DNA from: Nocardioides sp. PD653-B2
GTDB taxonomy: Bacteria > Actinomycetota > Actinomycetes > Propionibacteriales > Nocardioidaceae
Direction: 5' to 3'
Assembly: GCF_002117935.1 (NCBI RefSeq)
Contig: NZ_BDJE01000002.1
Span: forward strand, 1 to 64,000
DNA length: 64,000 nucleotides
Position 1 is the first letter of the stretch. The number at the start of each line of letters is the position of its first letter. Positions 17,567 through 27,100 of this stretch are shown here, piece by piece. The position numbers were made by a program, and so were the translations under genes. Under the pieces are notes generated by a model, which was given only the letters and a program-made list of their open reading frames with translations, searched no databases and was not told the origin of the DNA.

Positions 17567-18076
17567 ATGACGCAGTCCACCGAGCACGGCACCGTCTGGC
17601 TGACCCAGGACGCCTACGACAAGCTGACCGCGGAGGTGGCCAACCTCAAGGGTCCGGTGCGCCAGGAGATCATCGCGCGGATCAGCGCGGCCCGCGACGA
17701 GGGCGACCTCAAGGAGAACGGCGGCTACCACGCCGCCCGCGAGGAGCAGGGCAAGCTCGAGGGCCGGATCCGCCAGCTCGAGGACATGCTCGAGCGCGCC
17801 GAGGTCGGCGAGACCCCGGCCGACGACGGCACCGTCTCGCCCGGCATGAAGGTCACCTACAAGTTCGTGGGTGACGACGACGAGGACGCCGAGACGTTCC
17901 TGCTCGGTGCCCGCGAGATGGAGGACTCCGCGGAGGGCCTCAAGGTCTACTCCCCGCAGTCCCCGCTCGGCTCGGCCATCATCGGCCACCAGAAGGGCGA
18001 GACGGTCGCCTACGAGGCGCCGAACGGCAAGGAGCTCCAGGTCGTCATCGTCGACGCGGTGCCCTTCACGGGCTGA
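17567..18076 (+). CDS. greA: Transcription elongation factor GreA
   Basis: 169 residues. The N-terminal coiled coil carries the conserved KLTAEVANLKGPVRQEI and the tip acidic pair region RISAARDEGDLKENGGYHAA. The C-terminal FKBP-like domain ends with the SPLGSAIIGHQKGETV block. GreA stimulates transcript cleavage by backtracked RNA polymerase. The ATG at 17567 has a strong GCAGGAG six bases upstream, which decides it over earlier in-frame codons. The 212-base gap before it holds a TAGACT (17415-17420) that might be a -10, plus no other feature I can support. Confidence 0.95.
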   Translation: MTQSTEHGTVWLTQDAYDKLTAEVANLKGPVRQEIIARISAARDEGDLKENGGYHAAREEQGKLEGRIRQLEDMLERAEVGETPADDGTVSPGMKVTYKFVGDDDEDAETFLLGAREMEDSAEGLKVYSPQSPLGSAIIGHQKGETVAYEAPNGKELQVVIVDAVPFTG

Positions 18077-18087
18077 CCAGATCTGCC

Positions 18088-18155
18088 GAGTCGGCGCCAG
18101 TTTCCGGAAACTGGCGCCGACTCGACGCATTTCAGCGGGAAACTGGCGCCGACTC
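18088..18155. terminator. Large palindrome plus third half-copy between greA and ilvA
   Basis: Bases 18088-18105 and 18106-18123 are perfect reverse complements (18-base arms, core GGCGCCAGTTTCC/GGAAACTGGCGCC). The right arm is repeated exactly at 18138-18155, directly before the ilvA stop. It lies between convergent genes, so a bidirectional terminator is likely; the extra arm allows an alternative pairing. Confidence 0.7.
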
Positions 18156-18157
18156 GG

Positions 18158-19372
18158 CTAGTCCACGACGCGGTAGCCGCGCTCGTGGAGGCGAGCCAGC
18201 AGCAGCTGGGTGTGCGGCTCGCCGCGGGTCTCGAGCTGCAGGTGCACCTCGACCTCGTCGAGGTGCAGGGTCGGCGAGATCCGCTCGTGGACGACCTCGA
18301 GCACGTTGCCGCCGACCTCGCTGATGTCGGTGAGCAGCTGCGCCAGGCCGCCCGGGAGGTCGGGGATGCAGACGTGCAGGTTGAGGAAGCGACCCGCGGC
18401 CGCCATGCCGTGCCGGATCACCTTGCCCAGCAGGAGCGGGTCGATGTTGCCGCCCGAGAGCACCGCGACGGCGGGTGTCTCGAACCGCGTCGGGTCGTCG
18501 AGCACGGCGGCCACCGCGGCGGCGCCGGCCGGCTCGACGAGCATCTTGGCCCGCTCGAGCACGGCGAGCACCGCCCGTGCGAGCGAGTCCTCCGAGACGG
18601 TGACGATGTCGTCGACGTGGTCGCGTACGGCGGCGAAGGTGATCTGGCCGGGCAGCCCGACCGCGATGCCGTCGGCCATCGTGGTCATCGACTCCAGGGC
18701 GACCGGCGCGCCCTGTGCGAGCGACGCGGGATAGGCAGCGGCACCCTCGGCCTGGACGCCGATGACCCGGACGTCGGGCCGCAGCGACTTCACCGCGATG
18801 GCGATGCCGGCCAGCAGTCCCCCGCCGCCGGTCGGCACGAGCACGGTCTGCACGTCGGGCGCCTGCTCGAGGATCTCGAGGCCGGCCGTCCCCTGACCGG
18901 CGACGATGTCGACATGGTCGAAGGGATGGATCAGCACCGCGCCGGTGCGGTCGGCGAAGGCCTTCGCCTCGACGAGCGCGTCCTCGAGGTAGCGGCCGTG
19001 GAAGGTCACGTCGGCGCCGTACCCCCGGGTCGCCTTCTCCTTCGGGATCGGGGCGCCCTCGGGCATGAAGATGGTGGCCTGGATGCCGAGCATCTGGGCG
19101 GCCAGCGCCACGCCCTGGGCGTGGTTGCCGGCGGAGGCGGCGACGACGCCGTGCGCGCGCTCCTCGGGTGAGAGCCGGGAGATGCGCAGGTAGGCGCCGC
19201 GAGCCTTGAACGAGCCGGTGCGCTGGAGGTTCTCACACTTGAGGGACACCGGTCCGCCGGCGAGCGCGGAGAGCCAGCGCGACTCCTCCATGGGGGTGTT
19301 GATCGCCACGCCGGCCAGGACCCGGCGGGCCTCCTCGATGTCGGCGAGGCCGACGGTCGGCACGTCACTCAT
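18158..19372 (-). CDS. ilvA: Threonine ammonia-lyase with C-terminal ACT domain
   Basis: 404 residues. The PLP-binding Lys lies in QRTGSFKARGAY (near residue 58); the phosphate-binding Gly loop is VPTGGGGLLAGIA, and a SGGNIDP motif follows. The last ~80 residues form an ACT domain (LNLHVCIPDLPGGLAQLLTD, LDEVEVHLQLETRG). The enzyme deaminates threonine to 2-oxobutyrate for isoleucine synthesis or catabolism; one ACT unit suggests the catabolic or single-ACT class. The ATG overlaps the upstream permease gene by eight bases. Confidence 0.92.
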   Translation of the reverse strand: MSDVPTVGLADIEEARRVLAGVAINTPMEESRWLSALAGGPVSLKCENLQRTGSFKARGAYLRISRLSPEERAHGVVAASAGNHAQGVALAAQMLGIQATIFMPEGAPIPKEKATRGYGADVTFHGRYLEDALVEAKAFADRTGAVLIHPFDHVDIVAGQGTAGLEILEQAPDVQTVLVPTGGGGLLAGIAIAVKSLRPDVRVIGVQAEGAAAYPASLAQGAPVALESMTTMADGIAVGLPGQITFAAVRDHVDDIVTVSEDSLARAVLAVLERAKMLVEPAGAAAVAAVLDDPTRFETPAVAVLSGGNIDPLLLGKVIRHGMAAAGRFLNLHVCIPDLPGGLAQLLTDISEVGGNVLEVVHERISPTLHLDEVEVHLQLETRGEPHTQLLLARLHERGYRVVD

Positions 19373-20741
19373 CACGCACGCCGTCGTCCGGGACCTCCAC
19401 GGTCTCGCCGGTCTCCTCGTAGTCCTCCGCGAGCTCCTCGACCGGATCGTCCCCGGGGCTGGTGTACGCCGCCAGGTGCTGGACCACCGCGTTGAGCGCG
19501 GCGGCGATCGGGACGGCGACCAGGGCGCCGGCGATGCCACCCACCAAGATGCCGGTCGCGATCGCGAGGATGACCGCGAGCGGGTGCACCGAGACCCAGC
19601 GGCCCATCAGGAACGGCTGCAGCACGTGCGCCTCGAGCTGCTGGACGCCGATGATGATCGCGAGCATCAGCAGGGCGGTGATCGGACCGTTGGCCACCAG
19701 GGCCACCAGCACCGCGACGGTCCCGGCGACGGTGGCACCGACCAGCGGGACGAACGCGCCGAGGAAGACGAGCACGCCGATCGCGAGCACGAACGGCACG
19801 CCGATGACCGCCGCGCCCACCGCGATCCCGAGGGCGTCGACGGCGGCCACGATGACCGTGGCGCGGACGAACTGGGTGAGCGAGATCCAGGCGACCCGGC
19901 CCGAGCTGTCGACGTGGCCGCGCGCGGCCCGCGGCGAGAGCCGGACGATCCAGGCCCAGATGCGCGCGCCGTCGGCGAGGAAGAAGTAGGTCGAGAACAG
20001 CACGATGAAGAGGCCCGTGAACACGTGCCCCACCGCTGAGCTCACCTCGGTGATCCGGCCGACGACCTTCCCGCCCTCCGACTGCTGGGAGATCGCGGCC
20101 TGCGCCCGGTCGATGTAGTCGTTGATCTGCGAGTCGCTGGCGTGCAGCGGGCCGTCGCGCAGCCAGTCCTTGATCTCGCCGAGGCCGGCGACGGTCTGGT
20201 CGGCGAGGTCGGTCGCGCCGGTGGCGATCTGCTGGCCCGCGAGGGTGAGCAGCAGGCCGACCAGGGCGATGCCCGCGATCACCACCCCGAGCGCGGCCAT
20301 CCCCCGTGGGATGCCGACCCGCGCCAGCGCGTCGACGACCGGGACGACGAGGGCGGTGATGAGCAGCGCGATGACCACCGGGAGCACGACCTCGGACAGG
20401 AACCCGATCGCCAGGAAGATCACCGCGCCGGCTCCGACGATGACCAGGAACCGCCAGGCCCACGCGGCGGCCATCTCGACGCCTGCGGGCACCGACGACG
20501 AGGCGGACGGTGGCGCCTCGGCGACCACCAGCGGCATGGTGAGCTGCGCCTGGCGCTCGTCGCGGAGCTGGGCCCACTGGTGCGCGAGCCGGCGAGCGAG
20601 GCGTTCCTCGCTCTCGACAGCCCCCTCCACGGGACGCTCGCGGCGACGAACGCCCGGGAGCCGGCGACGGCTCCGGCCTTGCGCGGTGGAGTCGTCTTCG
20701 GGGACGCTCGCGCCGTCCGGTCCGCCAGCCTCGTTGCTCAC
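19365..20741 (-). CDS. AI-2E family permease
   Basis: 458 residues. A charged cytoplasmic N-terminus of about 90 residues is followed by eight predicted membrane segments with the typical AI-2E layout, including the FLSEVVLPVVIALLITALVV pair and the late GVQQLEAHVLQPFLMGRWVS motif, a family signature. Members export diverse small molecules or exchange Na+/H+; the autoinducer role shown for TqsA cannot be assumed. The acidic tail (EELAEDYEETGETVEVPDDG) is unusual but plausible. ilvA follows with an eight-base overlap. Confidence 0.88.
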   Translation of the reverse strand: MSNEAGGPDGASVPEDDSTAQGRSRRRLPGVRRRERPVEGAVESEERLARRLAHQWAQLRDERQAQLTMPLVVAEAPPSASSSVPAGVEMAAAWAWRFLVIVGAGAVIFLAIGFLSEVVLPVVIALLITALVVPVVDALARVGIPRGMAALGVVIAGIALVGLLLTLAGQQIATGATDLADQTVAGLGEIKDWLRDGPLHASDSQINDYIDRAQAAISQQSEGGKVVGRITEVSSAVGHVFTGLFIVLFSTYFFLADGARIWAWIVRLSPRAARGHVDSSGRVAWISLTQFVRATVIVAAVDALGIAVGAAVIGVPFVLAIGVLVFLGAFVPLVGATVAGTVAVLVALVANGPITALLMLAIIIGVQQLEAHVLQPFLMGRWVSVHPLAVILAIATGILVGGIAGALVAVPIAAALNAVVQHLAAYTSPGDDPVEELAEDYEETGETVEVPDDGVRDE

Positions 20742-20751
20742 GCGGGACAGG

Positions 20752-22095
20752 CTATACAGCGGGCCCGTCGACCAGGGTCAGCGCCAGCCGGTACGCCGCC
20801 TCGGGGTGCTCGGCGGCGAGCAGACCGGCGGCCGCCAGCACGTAGTCGGTGTCGACGACGACCAGCGGGCGGCGCGGCAGCTGCCAGCCGCCCTCGACGT
20901 CCGCGCCGGTGCTGCCGGCGAGCACCCGTTCGGCGACCCCGGGGCGGCCGTTGCGCAGCACGCCGCCCGACCCGACGAGCAGGTCGACCTCGCGCAGGTC
21001 CTTGCCGGTGCGCTCGACGACCCGTCCCTCCGGACTGACGACGACCTTCGACCGGCCGGCGTGCCGGCGCAGCGCGAGCCCCACGGCCGCCCGCGCGATC
21101 GCCTCGTCGGCGTCCCGCTCGGCGTCGTCCTCGGGGAGGTACGCCGGGTCCTCGTGACGGCGACGAGCGGCCTCCGCCAGCTCGGGGAGATCCGCGGCCT
21201 CGACCGTGCTCACCGCCGACCAGCGCATGCCGAGGTCGCCCTCGACCGTACGGGTGACCCGGGTCGTGGCGACGACCTCGCGGCCGATCGAGTCGGGGTC
21301 GAGCTCGACCACCGAGTGCACGTCGGTCGTCGCTCCCCCGACGTCGACGACGACGACGTCGCCGCCACCCCGGGCGAGCAGCTCGACACCGGTCAGCACG
21401 ACGTCCGGCGTCGCGCCGCGCACCATCGTCGTGAATTCGGCGCGCGCACTGAGGTGTTTGCCGCCGATCACGTGGGCCAGGAACACCTCCCGGATGGCGG
21501 CGCGGGCGGACTCGGGCGCGAGCACGCCGATCGTGGGGACGACGTTGTCGGCGAGCACGTGCGGCACGTCGCCGAGGATCGCACCGACCTCGGCCCGCGC
21601 CTCGACGTTGCCGGCGACCACGACGGAGCCGGTCCAGCCGGACTCGACGAGGTCACGCGCGGCCTGCAGCAGCACCTCGCTGTTGCCTCCGTCGGTGCCG
21701 CCGGTCAGCAGCACCACGTCGGGGCCGCCCAACCGGGCGACGTCGCCGCCGGAGGCCACCGCGACGACCGAGACGACCTTGCCGCCGCTGCTCAACGCGA
21801 CCCGGCGACCGGCCTCGGCGGTGACCAGCTCCTCGTTGCCGACGACCGCGATCCGCAGCCCGCCGCCGGCGCTCGAACAGGCCAGCACCTCGGCGCCGGC
21901 CGCGCGGGGGTCCTGGCGGACCAGCTCGGCGAGGCACGCGTCGTACCCGTCGAGGACGTCGCCCCTGCCGTCGGACCCCGGGATCGTCGTCGGGTGGGAC
22001 GCGGAGGCGACGATCCGGCCGGTGGTCAGGTCGACCAGGGCGGCCTTGGTGAACGTGGAGCCGAAGTCGACGCAGACTGCGTCAGTCGAGGGCAC
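20752..22095 (-). CDS. Glutamate mutase L (MutL)-like ASKHA ATPase
   Basis: 447 residues. The start VCVDFGSTFTKAALVDLTTG is an ASKHA phosphate-1 loop; DVVLLTGGTDGGNSEV and VVVVDVGGATTDVHSV are the phosphate-2 and adenosine-type motifs. This matches the MutL family encoded beside adenosylcobalamin-dependent glutamate mutase and proposed to act as a reactivase or chaperone. No mutase subunit gene is visible in the window. The start overlaps metB by 14 bases, implying co-transcription with a methionine-pathway gene. Confidence 0.8.
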   Translation of the reverse strand: MPSTDAVCVDFGSTFTKAALVDLTTGRIVASASHPTTIPGSDGRGDVLDGYDACLAELVRQDPRAAGAEVLACSSAGGGLRIAVVGNEELVTAEAGRRVALSSGGKVVSVVAVASGGDVARLGGPDVVLLTGGTDGGNSEVLLQAARDLVESGWTGSVVVAGNVEARAEVGAILGDVPHVLADNVVPTIGVLAPESARAAIREVFLAHVIGGKHLSARAEFTTMVRGATPDVVLTGVELLARGGGDVVVVDVGGATTDVHSVVELDPDSIGREVVATTRVTRTVEGDLGMRWSAVSTVEAADLPELAEAARRRHEDPAYLPEDDAERDADEAIARAAVGLALRRHAGRSKVVVSPEGRVVERTGKDLREVDLLVGSGGVLRNGRPGVAERVLAGSTGADVEGGWQLPRRPLVVVDTDYVLAAAGLLAAEHPEAAYRLALTLVDGPAV

Positions 22096-23245
22096 GTTCG
22101 AGGTCCGCGATGAGGTCGTCCGCGGTCTCGATGCCCACGCTGAGCCGGACCAGGTCGCTCGGGACCTCGAGGTCGGTGCCGGCGACGCTGGCGTGGGTCA
22201 TCCGGCCCGGGTGCTCGATCAGCGACTCGACCCCGCCGAGGGACTCGCCGAGCGTGAAGACCTCGGTGCGCTCGCAGACGGCCAGTGCCTGCGACTCGCC
22301 GCCGTTGACCCGGAAGGACACCATGCCGCCGAAGCGCCTCATCTGGCGCTGCGCGACCTCGTGGCCGGGGTGCGTCTCGAGGCCCGGGTAGATCACGTCA
22401 CCGACGGCCGGGTGCGACGTCAGGAAGTCGACGACCCTCTCGGCGTTGTCGCAGTGCCGCTCCATCCGCAGCGCCAGCGTCTTGAGCCCGCGCAGGGTGA
22501 GCCAGGCGTCGAACGGCCCGGCCACGGCGCCGATGGCGTTCTGGTGGAAGGTCAGCTTCTCGGCGAGGTCGAGGTCCTTGACGACGAGGGCGCCGCCGAC
22601 CACGTCGGAGTGGCCGCCGCAGTACTTCGTGGTCGAGTGGACGACCACGTCGGCGCCGAGGGTGAGCGGCTGCTGGAGGTACGGCGACGCGAACGTGTTG
22701 TCGACGACGAGCAGCGCACCCGCGTCGTGGGTGACCGCCGCGAGGGCCTCGATGTCGCCGATGTTGAGGAGCGGGTTGGTCGGCGTCTCGACCCAGACGA
22801 GCTTCGTCTCCCCGGGCCGGATCGCCGCGGCGACGCGGTCGACGTCGGAGACCGGCGCCGGGCTGTGCCCGAGGCCCCAGACCTGCTCGACCTTGTCGAA
22901 GAGGCGGAACGTGCCGCCGTACGCGTCGTCCGGGATCACCACGTGGTCGCCCGGCCGGCACAGGGCGCGGACCAGGGTGTCCTCGGCGGCCAGGCCGGAG
23001 GCGAACGCGAAGCCGCGCTCGCCCTCCTCCAGGGCCGCGATGTTGCCCTCGAGGGCGGTGCGGGTCGGGTTCGCCGAGCGGCTGTACTCGTAGCCGCCGC
23101 GCAGGCCACCGACCCCGTCCTGCTTGTAGGTGCTGGTCGCGTAGATGGGCGGGATCACCGCGCCGGTCGCCGCGTCGGGCTCGTACCCCGCGTGGATCGC
23201 ACGCGTCTCGAAGCCGGCCTTGTTCCTGTGCTGCTGAGCGCTCAT
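22082..23245 (-). CDS. metB: Cystathionine gamma-synthase
   Basis: 387 residues of the Cys/Met-metabolism PLP family. The PLP Lys is in VVHSTTKYCGGHSDV; YEYSRSANPTR near residue 55 is the substrate and PLP-phosphate motif, and ETPTNPLLNIGDIEAL follows. The enzyme joins an activated homoserine and cysteine to give cystathionine; cystathionine gamma-lyase activity cannot be excluded because the families overlap. Nearness to greA/mca, as with Rv1079, supports metB. Upstream, TAGCCT lies seven bases before the ATG. Confidence 0.9.
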   Translation of the reverse strand: MSAQQHRNKAGFETRAIHAGYEPDAATGAVIPPIYATSTYKQDGVGGLRGGYEYSRSANPTRTALEGNIAALEEGERGFAFASGLAAEDTLVRALCRPGDHVVIPDDAYGGTFRLFDKVEQVWGLGHSPAPVSDVDRVAAAIRPGETKLVWVETPTNPLLNIGDIEALAAVTHDAGALLVVDNTFASPYLQQPLTLGADVVVHSTTKYCGGHSDVVGGALVVKDLDLAEKLTFHQNAIGAVAGPFDAWLTLRGLKTLALRMERHCDNAERVVDFLTSHPAVGDVIYPGLETHPGHEVAQRQMRRFGGMVSFRVNGGESQALAVCERTEVFTLGESLGGVESLIEHPGRMTHASVAGTDLEVPSDLVRLSVGIETADDLIADLERALD

Positions 23246-23375
23246 GGCGTCGAGGCTATCGGGGTACGAGGCGACGGGTGATGCGGGCGACTCCCCAGCG
23301 GCCCGGCCACGGGAACGCCACGCTCACCGGCGGTGTTGGAGACTGTGCAACGTCCCTCCGAACGAAGGAGAACCC

Positions 23376-24020
23376 GTGTTCCTCACCCGCAAGGCCCAGA
23401 TGGTCGCCCCCGAGCAGACCCTGAAGGGTCGCAGCGAGCGCAACTTCCCGCTCTCCGAGAAGCACCGCGTGCTCGACGCGCCTCTCGTCACCGACGAGGT
23501 GCCCGAGGGCTACGAGGTGGCCTTCTTCGGTCTCGGCTGCTTCTGGGGCGCCGAGGAGATCTACTGGCAGCTGCCGGGGGTCTGGTCGACCTCCGTCGGG
23601 TACGCCGGCGGCACCACGCCGCACCCGTCGTACGAGGAGGTCTGCTCCGGTGCGACCAACCACACCGAGGCCGTCCGGATCGTCTTCGACCCCTCCGTCG
23701 TCTCGTACGCCGACCTCGTGAAGAAGTTCTTCGAGGTCCACGACCCGACCCAGGGCTACCGCCAGGGCAACGACATCGGCACGCAGTACCGCTCGGCGAT
23801 CTATTTCACCACCCCCGAGCAGGAGCAGACCGCCCGTGAGCTCACCCGGGTGTACGGCGACGAGCTCGCCCGCCGCCGCCTGGGCGACATCACCACCGAG
23901 GTGCGGGAGGCCCCGACGTACTACTACGCCGAGGACCACCACCAGCAGTACCTGGCTAAGCACGTAAATGGTTACAGATGCCACTCGAACACCGGGGTCA
24001 GGTTCCCGGCGACCTCATGA
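23376..24020 (+). CDS. msrA: Peptide methionine sulfoxide reductase A with an imported 3' end
   Basis: 214 residues from GTG at 23376, decided by GAAGGAG five bases upstream. The catalytic Cys is in FFGLGCFWGAEEIYW, followed by the conserved VGYAGGTT and EAVRIVFDP blocks and the C-terminal GYRCHSNTGV region with a resolving Cys. MsrA repairs methionine-S-sulfoxide. After base 23953 codon use changes abruptly (GTA AAT GGT TAC AGA) while the peptide stays MsrA-like. A second, GC-rich version of the same tail lies at 27613-27690, beyond the insertion. The gene therefore remains functional on paper, but its last ~22 codons came with the element. Confidence 0.92.
   Translation: MFLTRKAQMVAPEQTLKGRSERNFPLSEKHRVLDAPLVTDEVPEGYEVAFFGLGCFWGAEEIYWQLPGVWSTSVGYAGGTTPHPSYEEVCSGATNHTEAVRIVFDPSVVSYADLVKKFFEVHDPTQGYRQGNDIGTQYRSAIYFTTPEQEQTARELTRVYGDELARRRLGDITTEVREAPTYYYAEDHHQQYLAKHVNGYRCHSNTGVRFPATS
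23943..24020 (+). repeat. Left junction: element-borne copy of the msrA 3' end
   Basis: Starts with the 11-base block CAGCAGTACCT that recurs at 27613-27623. Downstream of the block the DNA differs in many codons from the copy at 27613-27690, but the encoded tail is nearly the same (GYRCHSNTGVRFPAT versus GYRCHSNTGVKFPAT). Confidence 0.75.
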
Positions 24021-24136
24021 CCCGCACCGATGACGGCTCGGCTGCCCGTCAGGCTCGCGTTCGCCTTAGCACCTAGCACTGGCTCGACGCTGGCATTGCT
24101 CGACCGCGATGTCGCCGATATCCCGGATCAACTTGC

Positions 24137-27100
24137 TCAGACGTCCCGGTACGTCGGCAACAGGGTCGGATCAGTATCAGCGTATTGCTCGGCAAGGTCC
24201 ACCGCGATCTCGCGTAGGCGGTCGCTTTGAGCTCGCCGATCCGGGTCGGCGGAGAGCGAAGCGATCTGCAGTTCGATGCCGGAGATCGAGCGAAAGCCTC
24301 GGCCGGGTGGGGCGTCCTCCGGAAGGTCGTTGGGATCCAGCCCGAGCTGGCGGTAGGCGGCGCGGTCAGCCAAAGGCAGAGCGATGTAATCGCCGACGAC
24401 AGCACGCATGGCGCTCGCGAGAAGGTCCTGGCCGCCGGTGACGATCGAGTAGATCCCGACGGCAGGACCTTCACGCAGCAGCCGCATGAGCGTCTCGGCA
24501 TTGGCGCCGGCGTCATCGGACTGGCCGATGCCACCGCACACATCCTTCCAGCGGTCCACGAGCACGAGAATGTGCGGCATCCGGTCCGCGGCGCTCATGG
24601 CCGAGCGTTGCTCGCGGATAGTGGCGAAGCGGCCCGATGCCAATCGGCGCCGACGGGTGTCGAGCTCTTTGGACAGGCGGTTTAGCAGTTGACGTGCGCG
24701 GGCGTGCTCGCCGCGGGTGACTACCGCGCCGCAGTGCGGCAGGCCGCTCATAGCCAGCAGCGATCCGGCCCCACCATCGAAGACGTAGAGGTGCACGTCC
24801 GCTGGACTCGTGGACCGGGCGACGGCCGCGGCAACCGTCACTAGCGCCGTAGACCGCCCCGTCCGGGCGCTACCCACGATAGCGAGCGTGGAGAAGTTGT
24901 CGAGGTCGATCGTCGCCACGCGTTGCCGCTGGAGTGAAGGGAGGTCCTCTAGAGCGAATGGAACGGGTGGGATGGTCGACCTCGTGGGCGTGCGCGGCAA
25001 TAGGTCGCCCAAGAGCACCACGGAAGCCAGCGATGGCAGGACCGGACGCCTGGGTCGCTCCAGCGCCAGCTTGTCGTATGCCTCGTTGATCGCGCGAACG
25101 ATCTGTCGGTCATCACTCGGGCCACCACCGTCGAACTCATCGACGCCGCCAGATTCCCCGTTGTTGAGTCGGGCGATCTGGATCCCGATGAGTCCACTGT
25201 GGCCAAGACGAGCGAAACCTCGCCCCGGAGCCGTGCTTGAGACGTGGGATGCGTCTGGCACGCCGATGACGTCGACGCTGTCTTCCACAGTCGAAAGGCG
25301 GAGCGCGATCCGGATATTGGTGTTGGCAAGGATCTCAGGTGACAACGCCCCGGCGGGCCGCTGTGTGCCCAGCACAAGGTGGATCCCGAGTGACCGTCCT
25401 CTGGACGCGACGGCAACGAGGCCAGACACGACCTCAGGGACCTCCGCCATAAGGCTGGCGAACTCGTCGATGACGATGACGAGGCGAGGCATGGCATCCA
25501 AGTTCGCGTTGAGCGATTGGAGACGGCCGTAGTCCTCGATGTCCTTGGCCTGCGCGTCAGCAAGTATCTGCTCCCGGCGAACGAGCTCGGCCCCAAGGGA
25601 CGTCAAGATGCGACTACTCGCATGTCGATCGATGTCCGTTAGCAGTCCTACCGTGTGTGGCAGCACCACGCAGTCCTGGAACGCGGACCCGCCTTTGTAA
25701 TCCACAAGCAGGAACGTGATCTGGTCGGGCCGATTGACGCTCGCTAAGGACAACACCAAGGTCTGGAGCAGTTGCGACTTCCCCGAGCCCGTTGTTCCGG
25801 CAACAAGGGCGTGCGGGCCGTCTTTGCGAAGATCCAGGGTGAAAGGGCCAACAGGAGTCGTGCCGATCACAGCGGCCGTGGACGACAGTCCGGTACGCCA
25901 GCGACCCTCAACGGCGTCCACAGAGGGCCACCCGGGGCCGAGCAGATCCACGAGGCGCGCCGATTGCGGTGGGCCTGTGTCGGGACGCCGCTCGGCTAGC
26001 TTCGGACCGTGATCGGCTTCCGGGGAACCCGTCGGAACGCGGCGGACGGCCTCGACACGTGCACGCGCGAAGGCCGCGAGCCAGCCGTTCGCGGTGATTG
26101 TCAGCATTGTCCAGTCAGTCGACTCGGGGTCGGGCTCCTCGACCAGAAGATTGGCCTGCACCAGCGACTGCATGTGGCGGCGCGTCTGGAGATCGTCGAA
26201 GGCCACGCCTAGGGTGCCGCCACCGTCGCGAACCTGGTCGAAGACAAGCCAGGACTCCGAGTCCTCGGGCGGTGCCTCGGCGAGGACCTCGTCAGCCCGT
26301 TCGCCGAGCCACGCTTGAAAGTAGAGCGGCCTCTCCTCGTCGGTAGGCGTCGCCACGTCGGTGCCGATGAACTCACCAAAATAGAACTGCGCGAACTGCT
26401 GGGCCACGTTTAGAGAATCGCGCAGGTTGAGTCCGAGTGTCCGGTATAGGTATCGGAAGTCCTCCGGCTGGACCGGAGGGTGAGCATTGGTGGTCCCCCA
26501 ATAGTCCAACCGCCGGCGAATCGACTCCACGCTCTCCTCAACAGTGAGGGGTTCAAGCCTGACGGGCTGGTCGATGAAGCCGCTCAGCCGCCGCGAGCGC
26601 AGACCACTGGCGACTCCTCGTGACCCGATGAACACCCAGCGGATGGCAGGGACCTCAAACAATGTGCTCCGCAAGGCCTCCAACGCGCTGCGGGCAGCGT
26701 CTGCAGACCCGCTGAGTTCGAGGTTGTCGAGGATGCAGATCACCCCACCCGACGCCGTTGACGGGAAGAGCGTCACAAGCGCCTGGCGGACAAGGGCTAC
26801 AAATCCGCTCTCCCCAAAGGCTGTGGTCGTGTTCAGCGCACGTGCGCCACCACCGCCGAAGCCGAGGGCGGTAGCCGACCCCGACGTGAGAGTGGTCGGA
26901 GCACTCAGCCAATCGCTGAGTCCGTGGAGGTCGGGAGGCTGGAGTCCCGCGAGTTCGATGTCACGACGATTCGAAATCAAGGCGCTGGCGATATTGCGCC
27001 ATACGTCTAGCTCGAAGTCATACGGGTCGTCCTTGAGTTGCATCGGGGCCGCGATCGGAACGAAGAGTGTTCCGGCGCCGGCGGCGCGTCCACGCCGGAA

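Noticed and set aside
24030..24230. Small plus-strand open frame just after msrA
   Set aside because: Mostly antisense to the end of the ATPase gene, no ribosome site and no recognisable domain.
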